A stretch of DNA of 64,000 nt from Mycobacterium sp. IDR2000157661 (GCF_022317005.1 NZ_CP081006.1:3596001-3660000), one strand, 5' to 3'. Numbered from the stretch's first letter, positions 56,713-64,000 are shown. The notes: generated by a model not told the origin, from the letters alone. Program-made: numbers and translations.

Positions 56713-58001
56713 GATGAGTCGGGTCATGGGTTACACCTGGAACGACGCTCGATGAGTCGCGTCATAGGTGACAGTCATGCTTCATGTCCAAGGCCCGTGT
56801 TGTGGTGTTAGAAGTCGTCTCAGAGAACCTCACAGTCAGCGCCGCCTCCCGCGCATATGGACTGTCGCGCCAACACGTTCACCGGCTGCTCAAGCGGTAC
56901 CGCGAAGGGGGTCTGGAGGCCGTCGATCCACGCTCGCGGCGCCCGGCCAGCAACCCGCGGGCTGTATCCGACGAGGTGATCGTGGCCATCGTCACGCTGC
57001 GTGAACGCCTCAGCGCCGCGGGCCTGGACGCTGGACCCCTGACCCTGCAGTGGCACCTCGCCCAGTGCGGGCTGCACGTGCCTTCGACCTCGACCATCCG
57101 GCGCATCCTGCACCACCACGGCCTGATCACCCCGCAACCACGCAAGCGCCCCAAGAGCTCCTACCGGCGCTTTGCAGCCTCCCAACCCAACGAATGCTGG
57201 CAATCGGACTTCACCCACTGGCAGTTGGCCGACGGCACCGACAGCGAGATCTTGTGCTGGCTCGACGACTGCTCCCGCTACCTACTGACCTGCACCGCCT
57301 ACCGGCGCGTCACCGGCGGCGACGTCGTGGCCAGCTTCACCGACACCGCCACCACCCATGGACTGCCCGCCGCCACCCTCACCGACAACGGATCGGTCTA
57401 CACCTCACGATTCACCCACGGCCACAACGACTTCGAAAGACTCCTAGCCAGCCTGGGCATCACCCAAAAGAACGGCCACCCCGGCCATCCCCAAACCCAA
57501 GGCAAGATCGAGCGCTTCCACCGGACCCTCAAATTCTGGCTCATCCAGCGTTCGCGCCCCACGAGCATCACCGAACTACAAACCCTGCTCGACACCTTCA
57601 CCGCGATCTACAACACCGAGCGGCCCCACCGTGCTCACCCCTGCAGCGCCACACCGCACACCGTCTACCAGGCCCTGCCCAAAGCCACCCCCGCCGGCGC
57701 CACCGAACACTTCCGCATCCGCCACGACACCGTCGATCAATTCGGCAAGCTCTCCCTGCGCTACGGCAGCCGACTTCACCACCTCGGCATCGGCCGAGAA
57801 CACGCCGGAACCTCCGTACTGATCCTCGTGGCCACCAAAACCGTCACCGTCATCAGCAAAACCGGTCACCGCCTAATCGCCAGCCACACCATCAACCCCG
57901 ACCGCAACTACTGGCGCAACCAACAGAAAAACCCCGGCCGATGGCCAGGGCAACCTGTAACCGATGACTCGACTCAGGTGTAACCCATGACTCGACTCAT
58001 C
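56713..58001 (+). mobile_element. IS481-family element, apparently intact
   Basis: About 1.29 kb. Inverted ends share GATGAGTCG(G/A)GTCATGGGTT, then ACACCTG (left 56713-56739; right mirrored at 57975-58001). The right end also carries a subterminal second GAGTCGAGTCAT copy. Probable short target repeat ACA on both sides. The transposase is full length, so this is the only element here that still looks able to move. Confidence 0.82.
56784..57983 (+). CDS. IS481-family transposase
   Basis: This 399-residue transposase has an N-terminal helix-turn-helix (LTVSAASRAYGLSRQHVHRLLKRY), a second HTH-like region and an rve DDE domain: first Asp in QSDFTHWQLADG, second in TLTDNGSVYTSRF, Glu in HPQTQGKIERFHRTLKFWL. 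An additional ~80-residue C-terminal segment is present, as in longer IS481 members. The ORF has no breaks. Start at 56784 is an ATG within the left-end region. Confidence 0.92.
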   Translation: MSKARVVVLEVVSENLTVSAASRAYGLSRQHVHRLLKRYREGGLEAVDPRSRRPASNPRAVSDEVIVAIVTLRERLSAAGLDAGPLTLQWHLAQCGLHVPSTSTIRRILHHHGLITPQPRKRPKSSYRRFAASQPNECWQSDFTHWQLADGTDSEILCWLDDCSRYLLTCTAYRRVTGGDVVASFTDTATTHGLPAATLTDNGSVYTSRFTHGHNDFERLLASLGITQKNGHPGHPQTQGKIERFHRTLKFWLIQRSRPTSITELQTLLDTFTAIYNTERPHRAHPCSATPHTVYQALPKATPAGATEHFRIRHDTVDQFGKLSLRYGSRLHHLGIGREHAGTSVLILVATKTVTVISKTGHRLIASHTINPDRNYWRNQQKNPGRWPGQPVTDDSTQV

Positions 58002-58007
58002 ACAGAT

Positions 58008-58034
58008 GTGTCCGAGGGGGGACTTGAACCCCCG
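58008..58034 (-). repeat. tRNA 3'-end att-like site (T-arm and acceptor strand)
   Basis: On the minus strand this reads a perfect T-arm (GGGGG-TTCAAGT-CCCCC) and the acceptor 3' strand CTCGGAC with discriminator A. The matching acceptor 5' strand GTCCGAG is not found upstream, so there is no complete tRNA. Its first 19 bp repeat at 25892. It is probably the leftover attL-type core of an element that extends to the right, with the repaired tRNA beyond the window. A leucine tRNA is likely from the acceptor sequence. Confidence 0.65.
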
Positions 58035-58390
58035 CAGACCTCCCAGGTCAGGGGCGCGAATCCCTCTCTAGCAGCCGAAATGCATGACTGTGGTTCACGC
58101 GGGTTGTCCTAATTTCAGAGGATTTTGTGTCCAAAGCGTGTCCAGGCCGCCGCCGTCGACCAGGCGCTCGACGTCGCCGCGGACGTGCTCGACATGTGAG
58201 CGGGCCAGCGCCGCGAACCGGCCCTGGCCGGCATGGTCCGAGCATGGTGTGGCCTTCTCACGTCGTACCCTCCCTGCCGAATCGTTCCCCGGTCGTTTGG
58301 GCGAGTTCCCTCCTTGATTTCAACCCCGGTTCCGGCAACGCTGAGCGCGTCGACACAGTTAGCTTCGACGTGTCTCGCTACTGTTAGGCG
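58035..58390. other. Non-coding or remnant stretch between att site and ATPase gene
   Basis: About 355 bp. On the minus strand an open stretch ending at 58106 reads HAGQGRFAALARSHVEHVRG and DTLWTQNPLKLGQPA, with no start codon in a sensible place. Its position beside the att site suggests the C-terminal tail of a lost integrase, but I cannot identify it by sequence. No promoter or hairpin stands out before the GTG at 58391. Confidence 0.35.
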
Positions 58391-59938
58391 GTGACCGAGA
58401 AGGGTGATGGTCCGCAGCCGACTGTCAAAAAGGTGCTGCAAGCTCTGGATTTAGGGTCTGCCGTCGCTGAACACGATCAACTGCTCAAAGAGCATTTCGT
58501 CGAGACGTCGGTATTTAGACAAGTAGTCGAGGATCGCGTCGACGTTGTCGCTGGCGATAAAGGCACTGGGAAGACTGCAATCTTCCTGGTGTTGAGCGAG
58601 CGGTACGCCACCTACGAAGCGCTACACGATGTAGAGGTGGTGCCCGCGTTCAACCCCGCCGGGCAGCCCATCTTCCAGCGCCTACTGGACACCGAAACTA
58701 TGGACGAGGCCCAGTACGTCGCTGTGTGGAAGGTTTACTTCCTATCGCTGGCCGGAAATTGGGTGCTCAACTTCTTCGACGAGGATCTTTCGAGTGATAT
58801 GAGGCGGCTGGATGAGCTGCTTCGAAGCGCCGACCTCAGGTCGGCAGACGAAACGCCCGAAACTATCTTCGGCAAGCTAATCGCTCGCGTGAAGAAACAA
58901 TTCGCGCGGGTAACAGGCTTCGAAGGAACAGCAAGTGCGACAGCCGAAGGCATACCAATCCTGACCGGCAGGTTTTTGTTCGACTCCGACGACAGTGATG
59001 CCGAGTCGAAAGGTAAGTCTGGAACGGACACAGTGCGACCGGACGACGCGCTTGCTCTCTTGCAGCGAATCCTCGCCGACAACGGGTTCAAGATCTGGCT
59101 TGTCGTGGATCGACTCGACGAAGCCTTCCAGGGCAAACCAACCATTGAGCGGCCCGCGCTTCGTGCACTCTTACGGACATATCTGGACATGCTGGCGTTC
59201 CCGAATGTCCGCCTCAAGCTTTTCATCCGACGCGATCTTCTCGCGCGCATCACCGTTGGCGGATCCGGCGGATTCGTCAACCTGACGCACATAAATGCGC
59301 GCAAGGTCGAAATCACATGGGACGATGAGGATCTAAAGGATCTGCTTGATCGACGGCTCAGGGCCTCGGGTCAGTTCGTCGACATGCTTGACGCGGAAAC
59401 TGACTCCAGCGATGCGCTGTTTCAACTCGTGTTTCCGGATCAAGTAGACCCAGGCACGAGAAAGCCTAAGACGTGGGCGTGGATCCTGACCCGAATTCGT
59501 GATGCGAACGGGGTCAAGCCCCCTCGTAATCTCATCGACTTGGCCCTGAAAGCTCAAGAGCAGCAATTTAAGCGAGAGGAACGAAGCCCTCGGACGTACA
59601 CGCCTCGCAAGGAGCCGCTCATCACGAGTGATGCGCTCAAGAAGGGCCTGCAAGCACTGAGCGAGCAGAGGGTACTCGACACCCTTCTTGCAGAAGCAGG
59701 CGAGGATGCGGTTCTCATTGAGCCATTCCGGAACGGCAAGTCCGAGCACAACAAAGAGACACTGGCGGAGCTGCTAGGCGAGAACAGCGTCAAAAAGGTT
59801 GAGGTGCTCAAAACTCTAGGGTTCCTGGAACCGATCGGCGCCAATTTCAAGATACCGATGCTCTACCGAGGCGGATTGGGCATCACGCAGGGTAAGGCAT
59901 TTTCAGGCGAACCGGACGACGACGAAGACGATGAGTGA
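58391..59938 (+). CDS. P-loop ATPase (Sll1717-like), probable phage-island cargo
   Basis: This 515-residue NTPase has Walker A AGDKGTGKTAIFLVL (residues ~54-68) and Walker B-like KIWLVVDRLDEAF (~235-247). Other landmarks are an arginine-rich LKLFIRRDLLARI and a C-terminal winged-helix-like region (SEHNKETLAELLGENSVKKV). It looks like the Sll1717-type P-loop ATPases related to STAND/KAP NTPases. It starts GTG 58391. GC and codon use are visibly lower than in the neighbours (frequent AAA, AAG, TTC), suggesting recent transfer. It stands alone on the plus strand at the element's att end, a common place for anti-phage or exclusion genes. Function unknown. Confidence 0.75.
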   Translation: MTEKGDGPQPTVKKVLQALDLGSAVAEHDQLLKEHFVETSVFRQVVEDRVDVVAGDKGTGKTAIFLVLSERYATYEALHDVEVVPAFNPAGQPIFQRLLDTETMDEAQYVAVWKVYFLSLAGNWVLNFFDEDLSSDMRRLDELLRSADLRSADETPETIFGKLIARVKKQFARVTGFEGTASATAEGIPILTGRFLFDSDDSDAESKGKSGTDTVRPDDALALLQRILADNGFKIWLVVDRLDEAFQGKPTIERPALRALLRTYLDMLAFPNVRLKLFIRRDLLARITVGGSGGFVNLTHINARKVEITWDDEDLKDLLDRRLRASGQFVDMLDAETDSSDALFQLVFPDQVDPGTRKPKTWAWILTRIRDANGVKPPRNLIDLALKAQEQQFKREERSPRTYTPRKEPLITSDALKKGLQALSEQRVLDTLLAEAGEDAVLIEPFRNGKSEHNKETLAELLGENSVKKVEVLKTLGFLEPIGANFKIPMLYRGGLGITQGKAFSGEPDDDEDDE

Positions 59939-60036
59939 GCCGCGTATTCCGCGCGCTTCGTCACCTGCTAAGAACTAGGCGCGCGGCCTGGAGCGACGAA
60001 TCCCACGCCGACGGCCGATCGTCGTGATCCGGTGGA

Positions 60037-60477
60037 TCACCAGACGTCGCGCTCGAACGCTTCACGCGCGGACAGCCGCGGCGCGGTCCGCGGGAACATG
60101 TCGATGCTGAACGCTGCGCCCCGGTCGTCGTCGTCCGGCCGGCACAGCTGCTTGAACGCGTCGATTTCCGACGAAAAGAACATTCCTTTCCGCGGCTGCC
60201 GCGTGTCGATCGACTGGCCGTAGCTCATCGTCGACTGCGTGACTACGGCGCCGGTGCCGGCCTCGTTCCAGCGCAGCACAGCGCCGCGCAGCTTCGACTT
60301 GACGAACGCCCGCTTGGCCGGATCCAGGCTCGGGTCCAGGATGCAGGGCGCATGAAACGCGGCCTCCCCGATCGCATCGTCGATCATCTCCTGCGCCTTG
60401 GCCGGCGCGATGGTCGCGAAGTTTTTCAGGTCGTCCGGCGTCAACAGCGGCGCAGCCGGTTCTACTGGCTCAGTCAT
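60037..60477 (-). CDS. Phage head-tail connector-like protein (Gp15/Gp19/Gp42 type)
   Basis: This 146-residue protein begins at ATG 60477 (MTEPVEPAAPLLTPDDLKNF). It matches the small actinophage connector family: FATIAPAKAQEMIDDAIGEA, ILDPSLDPAKRAFVKSKLR, AVLRWNEAGTGAVVTQSTM. These proteins sit at the neck of the capsid. It is the last gene of the minus-strand phage block, directly after the capsid gene. A TGATCC-GGT-GGATCA hairpin lies just beyond its stop (60025-60039) and may end the transcript. Confidence 0.75.
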   Translation of the reverse strand: MTEPVEPAAPLLTPDDLKNFATIAPAKAQEMIDDAIGEAAFHAPCILDPSLDPAKRAFVKSKLRGAVLRWNEAGTGAVVTQSTMSYGQSIDTRQPRKGMFFSSEIDAFKQLCRPDDDDRGAAFSIDMFPRTAPRLSAREAFERDVW

Positions 60478-60595
60478 AGTCGCGGCCTCCCGTTCATGGG
60501 TGACGACGGCCGGCAGCAACCCCGGCCGTCGTCACCGTTTGAGTGCGCACGGCGCCCGCCCGAGAAAGGGGAACCGCGACACCAGGCGCAGGCAG

Positions 60596-61426
60596 TTACA
60601 GGACTGTCAGCTTCGCGACGCGCGTCGCGTGCATGACCTTCCAGCCCAGACGCCACGTCACGCGCACGCCGATGGAGTCCGAACTGAAATAGGCGTCGTC
60701 GGAGCGTGCGACCCGAACGGAACTCTGCGCGCCGATCACTGCGGACTGGTCGATGACCAGCAGCGAGCCGGCCGGCATGGCCGGCGTGACCAGCACCGGC
60801 AACCCGAGCAACGCCCGAGTAGCGGCCACTGTGCCGGCGCCAACCAGGGACTCATTGCTGTCGGTTGCCCGCTTCAACTTGCTCAGGGTCGCCCACGCCG
60901 TCGGATTGGCGATAATGTGCGTCGCGGTGCCACCGTCGAGTTCGACGAACGAAACCGCGTCGACCAACAGGTCGAGGTCATCACCGATCGGCGTCTCGAA
61001 GTCGATAATTCCCGGCGCGTTGAGCAGACCGGTCGGACCGGGATCGGCTTCGAGGTTGCCCAGGTACGCGGCGTTCGCCTTCGTAACGACGCTGCGCGAC
61101 AGCGAGTCGACGACCATCCGCGCGGCTTCCGGCTGCGCCAGGGTCTCGAAGCTGTACTTACCCAGGGCGGCGACCTTGCCGGTCAGAACCACAACCTCGT
61201 CGAACTCTTGGTTCGCGTCCGGGATCTCGGCACCCTCCGGGACAAAACCGACAACGCCATCGTCGGCGACGAACGGCACCCGGATGGCCGGTTCGTCGCC
61301 CTCTATAGCACCAACGACGGTCGCCGTTTGGAGGATCAGCGCGTCCGGCACGACGTCGGCCGGCAGGAACGCAGTCTGATCGGGCGCCCACGCCTTCGGG
61401 CTGGTGGGGGTCGTCTGGATAGCCAT
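60596..61426 (-). CDS. Phage major capsid protein (HK97 fold)
   Basis: This 276-residue capsid protein begins MAIQTTPTSPKAWAPDQTAF. HK97-type features are the A-domain strand VRVPFVADDGVVGFVPEGAEI and E-loop-like EVVVLTGKVAALGKYSFETL. The spine helix is QPEAARMVVDSLSRSVVTKANAAYLGN, and the P-domain is LLGLPVLVTPAMPAGSLLVID. No N-terminal delta domain or protease gene is seen; a separate scaffold-like protein is encoded just upstream, as in many actinophages. Confidence 0.9.
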   Translation of the reverse strand: MAIQTTPTSPKAWAPDQTAFLPADVVPDALILQTATVVGAIEGDEPAIRVPFVADDGVVGFVPEGAEIPDANQEFDEVVVLTGKVAALGKYSFETLAQPEAARMVVDSLSRSVVTKANAAYLGNLEADPGPTGLLNAPGIIDFETPIGDDLDLLVDAVSFVELDGGTATHIIANPTAWATLSKLKRATDSNESLVGAGTVAATRALLGLPVLVTPAMPAGSLLVIDQSAVIGAQSSVRVARSDDAYFSSDSIGVRVTWRLGWKVMHATRVAKLTVL

Positions 61427-61562
61427 AATGGAACCTCTTCTGAGAGAACGGATTTAACGAACTCACAGGAGGCGCCTGGCCTTGGACCTGCGGCCCACAC
61501 GGTGGGCGTTTCTGCGGCCGAAGTGGCCTTCCCGAGGCGTTACCCCGGCCGCAGCACCGATT

Positions 61563-62144
61563 CTAGCCGTCGGACCCGTCACGGCCCTGGACCAGGGCAA
61601 CCATCGCGTTCAGCCCGGAGGGCTTGGCCGGACGTCCGACGGTTCGGCCCTCACCCCTGACGACGTTCCCCCGCGGCCGCGGCTTCGGGATGCCCAACTG
61701 CTCGCGCGCCACCGCGACCGCCGCGGCCACGGCGTCGGCGTTCACGGTGCCGTCCTCGCCTAGCAGGTCCGCCAGCTCGGGACCGGACGCCCACAGCGCC
61801 GCCGGCCGCAGACCGGCGTCCGCCGCCAGCCGGGCGACCTCGGCGCGTTGAAGGGCTGCGACGGTCGCCTTGAGTGTGTCGCGTTCGGCTTCGACGTCGC
61901 GAAGCCGCCGGCGGTACTTGGCGGCTTCGCGACCCGGCCCGTCGCCGGCGCTGGCGCCGTCGTCGTCGGTGTCGTCCTGGTCCTCGTCGACCTCGGAGGC
62001 GCCCTCGGGGCTGGCGTCTGCCGTCTCGGCGCCCTCGGTGTCGACGGACGCGGTTTCGTCCGGTACAGCCGGCTGTGGCTCGACTGCCGCCGCGTCGGCA
62101 GAGTCCGTCGTGTCGGTCCCGGTCGTAGTGTCTGTGGTGTTCAT
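61563..62144 (-). CDS. Phage scaffold-like protein
   Basis: This 193-residue protein has an acidic, Thr/Asp/Glu-rich disordered N-terminus (residues 1-72), a coiled coil (REAAKYRRRLRDVEAERDTLKATV region, about 73-105) and a Pro/Arg-rich C-terminus. This architecture, immediately upstream of the capsid gene, fits actinophage scaffolding proteins that guide capsid assembly. The ATG overlaps the stop of the gene before it. Recognition rests on shape and position more than on sequence. Confidence 0.72.
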   Translation of the reverse strand: MNTTDTTTGTDTTDSADAAAVEPQPAVPDETASVDTEGAETADASPEGASEVDEDQDDTDDDGASAGDGPGREAAKYRRRLRDVEAERDTLKATVAALQRAEVARLAADAGLRPAALWASGPELADLLGEDGTVNADAVAAAVAVAREQLGIPKPRPRGNVVRGEGRTVGRPAKPSGLNAMVALVQGRDGSDG

Positions 62145-62494
62145 CGGTCGTAGCCCTTCGTGTCGTATGGGTCGAACAGTTCGACGCCGGGATACTCGCC
62201 GGCTTCGATAGCCGCCGCGATACCAAGCCGGTCCGCGTGTGCCCGGTCAACCACCAGACTGTTGAACACGAACGTCTCGACTGACCGGCCGACCGCCATC
62301 GGCCGGCCATCGGCGTCGGTCAAGATGTCGGCGTCGGTCGTCGTGAACCGGCCGGCGCCCCGGTTCTGCGCCCAGCGCCGCGAGTAGTCTTCGACGTCGG
62401 CCAGCGTGATCTCATACCGCGGACCCGGCGGTCGCTTGCCTACGCCGCCGAACAACTCCCGAACCGCGGCCCGCAGGTCGTCTCTGTCCATCAT
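62141..62494 (-). CDS. Small phage-block protein of unknown function
   Basis: The 117-residue product (MMDRDDLRAAVRELFGGVGK start) has no motif I recognise. It contains YEITLADVEDYSRRW and DPYDTKGYDR. It overlaps the scaffold-like gene by four bases, so it is in the structural operon. It could be a minor head protein. Start supported by GAGAGGATCACGAAA just upstream on its strand. Confidence 0.65.
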   Translation of the reverse strand: MMDRDDLRAAVRELFGGVGKRPPGPRYEITLADVEDYSRRWAQNRGAGRFTTTDADILTDADGRPMAVGRSVETFVFNSLVVDRAHADRLGIAAAIEAGEYPGVELFDPYDTKGYDR

Positions 62495-62600
62495 TTTCGT
62501 GATCCTCTCGTTGTTGTTTTTTTGGAAAAGTTCAGGGGGGGCGGTGCCAATGCCATGAGGGGCGCCTGGGGGTGGGGGCGGGGAGCACCCGCCCTGGGGG

Positions 62601-62894
62601 TCATGGCTTCACCGCGCCGGACGTGTTCACGACCTGGCCGGCGATGACGCCGCGCGGACGCTGTGCGGCCGGCAGGCCTTGCAGGTACTCGCGGCAGGGA
62701 TGCAGTGACGGACACGTCTCACATAGCCGCAGCGCCTCACGGCGGGCGTCGGCGAGGTCTTCCGTAGTGGATCGGCCGGCGGCGCGGGCCTCGCCGGTAG
62801 TCCGCTCGAACAGATCCGCGCGCCTCGTACAGCGCGCGCCGGGCAGCGCGGGGATGCTTTCGAGCAGTGCGCGCATGGTGTCCCAATCGGGCAT
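62601..62894 (-). CDS. Phage-type WhiB-like iron-sulfur regulator
   Basis: This 97-residue Wbl protein has the four cysteines of the [4Fe-4S] site: C22, C58, C61 and C67 (pattern C-x35-C-x2-C-x5-C, RLCETCPSLHPC). The turn motif RPRGVIAGQ stands where WhiB proteins have GVWGG. The long first spacer differs from chromosomal WhiBs and resembles phage-encoded versions. The mycobacteriophage WhiB-TM4 blocks host WhiB2 and causes superinfection exclusion; a like role is possible here. Confidence 0.85.
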   Translation of the reverse strand: MPDWDTMRALLESIPALPGARCTRRADLFERTTGEARAAGRSTTEDLADARREALRLCETCPSLHPCREYLQGLPAAQRPRGVIAGQVVNTSGAVKP

Positions 62895-62900
62895 GGGGGC

Positions 62901-63500
62901 TCAGTCCTCGGGGTCGTGCGAATGGATGGGCTCGGAGAAGGAGCGGGTCGGGTGGGCCGGCGCGGCCTGGTGCTCGACGTCGGGCGGGCTCGGCGGGCAG
63001 CGACGCACGCACGGCACCCGTCGGCGACGCGGGCCGCGGCGGTCGTCGTCGACGACGCAGGGCTGGCCCGGTTCGGCGCCGCACGTCGGGCACGGTTGGT
63101 CGATCGCGCCGCGGTAGGGCGCTGGGATTGCGCCCGCCTGATCTTTGGCTGTGGCCGCGGCCGGCCGGCCCGCTTCGAGGCGTGCATCTGCCCGGTCCTC
63201 GCGCGCCTGTCGTTCGGCGGTCGTCTCGCGGTCGATCCGATCGCGCCGGATGGCGATGGCCGCTTGCACGATGTCGCGCGGCAGCGGCCGGAACCGCTCG
63301 CCGGTCCTGTCGGTGCCGTTGTCCCGGTACGCCATCGTGACGCCGGCTAGGACGTCGGCTTCGTTCAGCCGGTAGACGGCGATCTGCTCGGCCCATGCGG
63401 CGACGGTCGCGCGGTTCGGTTGTGGGAACCAGGGGTCGTTCGCGGCGCACTTCGCGAGCGCTTTGGCCGCGGTCTGCTGGTAGTCGTGCGGGTCGCTCAT
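62901..63500 (-). CDS. Zinc-finger phage protein, possibly replication-related
   Basis: This 199-residue protein starts at ATG 63500 (MSDPHDYQQTAAKALAKCAA), overlapping the stop of the upstream gene. The N-terminal helical region (PNRATVAAWAEQIAVYRLNEADVLAGV, PLPRDIVQAAIAIRRDR) is like actinophage replication-associated proteins. A C-terminal zinc ribbon CPTCGAEPGQPC, followed by a basic stretch, is common in mycobacteriophage DNA-binding proteins. Exact function unknown. Confidence 0.7.
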   Translation of the reverse strand: MSDPHDYQQTAAKALAKCAANDPWFPQPNRATVAAWAEQIAVYRLNEADVLAGVTMAYRDNGTDRTGERFRPLPRDIVQAAIAIRRDRIDRETTAERQAREDRADARLEAGRPAAATAKDQAGAIPAPYRGAIDQPCPTCGAEPGQPCVVDDDRRGPRRRRVPCVRRCPPSPPDVEHQAAPAHPTRSFSEPIHSHDPED

Positions 63501-63931
63501 CGTTCGATCGCTTTCGAGGTTTCGGGTTCGGGCCGGCCTAGTTCCATCCAGCCGGCGACTTTCGCTTCGCCGCGGGTTCGGCCGGCAGCATCGCGTTCCG
63601 CACCGCCGGTCGATCGCCGTTTCGATTCGGCCTCTCGGCGGATCCAGTTGCGCCAGGTGGCGTTCCAGTCGGCTTTGCGCGCGTCCTTGCCGGCCTTCGA
63701 GTGCCAGTAGTCGGTGAACTTGTCGTGCTCGGCTGGGAGGTCGACGTCCGGGTACTTGGCGCGCATGGCGTCGATTACGACTCGGTCTGGTTCCCACCCG
63801 TCAGGGAGACGCGTGCCCTTCGGGTCTCTTTGCCGCGGGCGGTCGTTTCGCTGAATGGGGACGATTTCGGCGCCGGCCGGTTCGTGCTCTCGCGCGCGCG
63901 CTTCTCCCTCGTCTCTATCTTTTGTCTCCAA
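63497..63931 (-). CDS. Phage replication-type protein, probably incomplete at the window edge
   Basis: The readable part ends with a DnaT/helix-turn-helix replisome-type C-terminus (LPDGWEPDRVVIDAMRAKYP, DLPAEHDKFTDYWHSKAG, WNATWRNWIRREAE). Phage replication initiators often end in this pattern. A TTG at 63931 is the only start seen, and the frame is open to the end of the window, so the real gene probably begins beyond 64000. It is the promoter-proximal visible gene of the minus-strand block. Confidence 0.6.
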   Translation of the reverse strand: METKDRDEGEARAREHEPAGAEIVPIQRNDRPRQRDPKGTRLPDGWEPDRVVIDAMRAKYPDVDLPAEHDKFTDYWHSKAGKDARKADWNATWRNWIRREAESKRRSTGGAERDAAGRTRGEAKVAGWMELGRPEPETSKAIER

Positions 63932-63952
63932 GGTCTCTATAGGTAGTGCAGA

Positions 63953-63987
63953 TGGCGATTTCGCCTCGGCACCGTGGCGATTTCGCC
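63953..63987. repeat. Two direct copies of near-palindromic TGGCGATTTCGCC
   Basis: TGGCGATTTCGCC occurs at 63953-63965 and 63975-63987, spaced 22 bp start to start (about two helical turns). Each is nearly a palindrome (GGCGA-TT-TCGCC). They lie at the 5' edge of the phage replication-type gene and could be operator or iteron copies, with more beyond the window. Confidence 0.45.
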
Positions 63988-64000
63988 CAGGGGGCGTGGC

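Noticed and set aside
58008..58080. Complete tRNA gene on the minus strand, with a possible GGG or GAC anticodon loop
   Set aside because: The T-arm and acceptor 3' strand are good, but no GTCCGAG acceptor 5' strand exists and the anticodon arm cannot be folded with normal spacing. Only a 3' fragment is supported.
58106..58260. Integrase C-terminus on the minus strand
   Set aside because: Position is right but there is no catalytic Arg, His or Tyr motif and no start; kept only as an unidentified remnant.
62491..62715. 74-residue ORF between WhiB and the small phage protein
   Set aside because: Arg/Pro-rich; it overlaps the WhiB gene in another frame and contains no motif.
1..64000. CRISPR array, restriction-modification or toxin-antitoxin modules
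   Set aside because: No regularly spaced repeats, Cas genes, methylase/endonuclease pairs or paired small toxin-antitoxin genes were recognised.

Overview
The window looks like the chromosome of a fast-growing mycobacterium (Mycolicibacterium-like). The order murC-ftsQ-ftsZ-pgeF-yggS-sepF-yggT-wag31, followed by a small membrane protein and a phosphoribosyltransferase, is the actinobacterial/mycobacterial dcw tail. The DNA is GC-rich with many GTG starts, and 13E12-type HNH, WhiB, FadD and TetR families are present.

Layout. (1) 1-7.1 kb: end of the division and cell-wall cluster, largely co-oriented with ATGA overlaps. (2) 7.1-14.5 kb: phosphoribosyltransferase, SRPBCC-epimerase fusion, glutamine amidotransferase, a tandem pair of phospholipase D-like proteins, and a DUF222/HNH protein. 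(3) 14.4-20.3 kb: a citrate-type two-component system divergent from a tripartite tricarboxylate transporter operon (tctCBA) and a universal stress protein. An exact 32-bp duplication remakes the ribosome binding site before the stress gene. (4) 20.5-25.9 kb: a nitrate/nitrite transporter and a 1309-residue nitrate reductase fused to a CysJ-like diflavin reductase.

(5) 25.9-58.0 kb: an accessory island between direct repeats of a 19-bp tRNA 3' end (25892 and 58008). It opens with a FucP-like permease plus an orphan sugar-binding lipoprotein. A left IS cluster (28.8-32.1 kb) holds a broken IS256/IS1081-like element and a truncated IS3 element with another IS3 element inserted in it. The cargo (32.1-51.0 kb) is a catabolic cluster: BtrH-like protein, acyl-CoA dehydrogenase, acyl-CoA ligase, transglutaminase-like protein, P450, alpha/beta hydrolase, Baeyer-Villiger-type monooxygenase, ferritin-like protein, SDR, zinc alcohol dehydrogenase, thiolase, thioesterase, a second hydrolase, a PF10118 metal-dependent hydrolase, a CMD-family protein and three TetR regulators, two with clear palindromic operators. 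Together these could hydroxylate a hydrophobic, probably alicyclic substrate, oxidise it to a ketone, insert oxygen, open the lactone or ester, activate the acid with CoA and beta-oxidise it. A right IS graveyard (51.1-58.0 kb) holds an IS30 inside an IS3, a second copy of the left IS3 element in inverted orientation, another degraded IS3, a serine-recombinase tail and an apparently intact IS481.

(6) 58.0-64.0 kb: left end of a prophage or phage satellite. An att-like tRNA fragment is followed by a single P-loop ATPase of lower GC (possible defence cargo), then by a minus-strand block read from the right: replication-type protein, zinc-finger protein, WhiB-like protein, small protein, scaffold-like protein, HK97-type capsid and head connector. 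No terminase, portal or tail gene is visible before the window ends.
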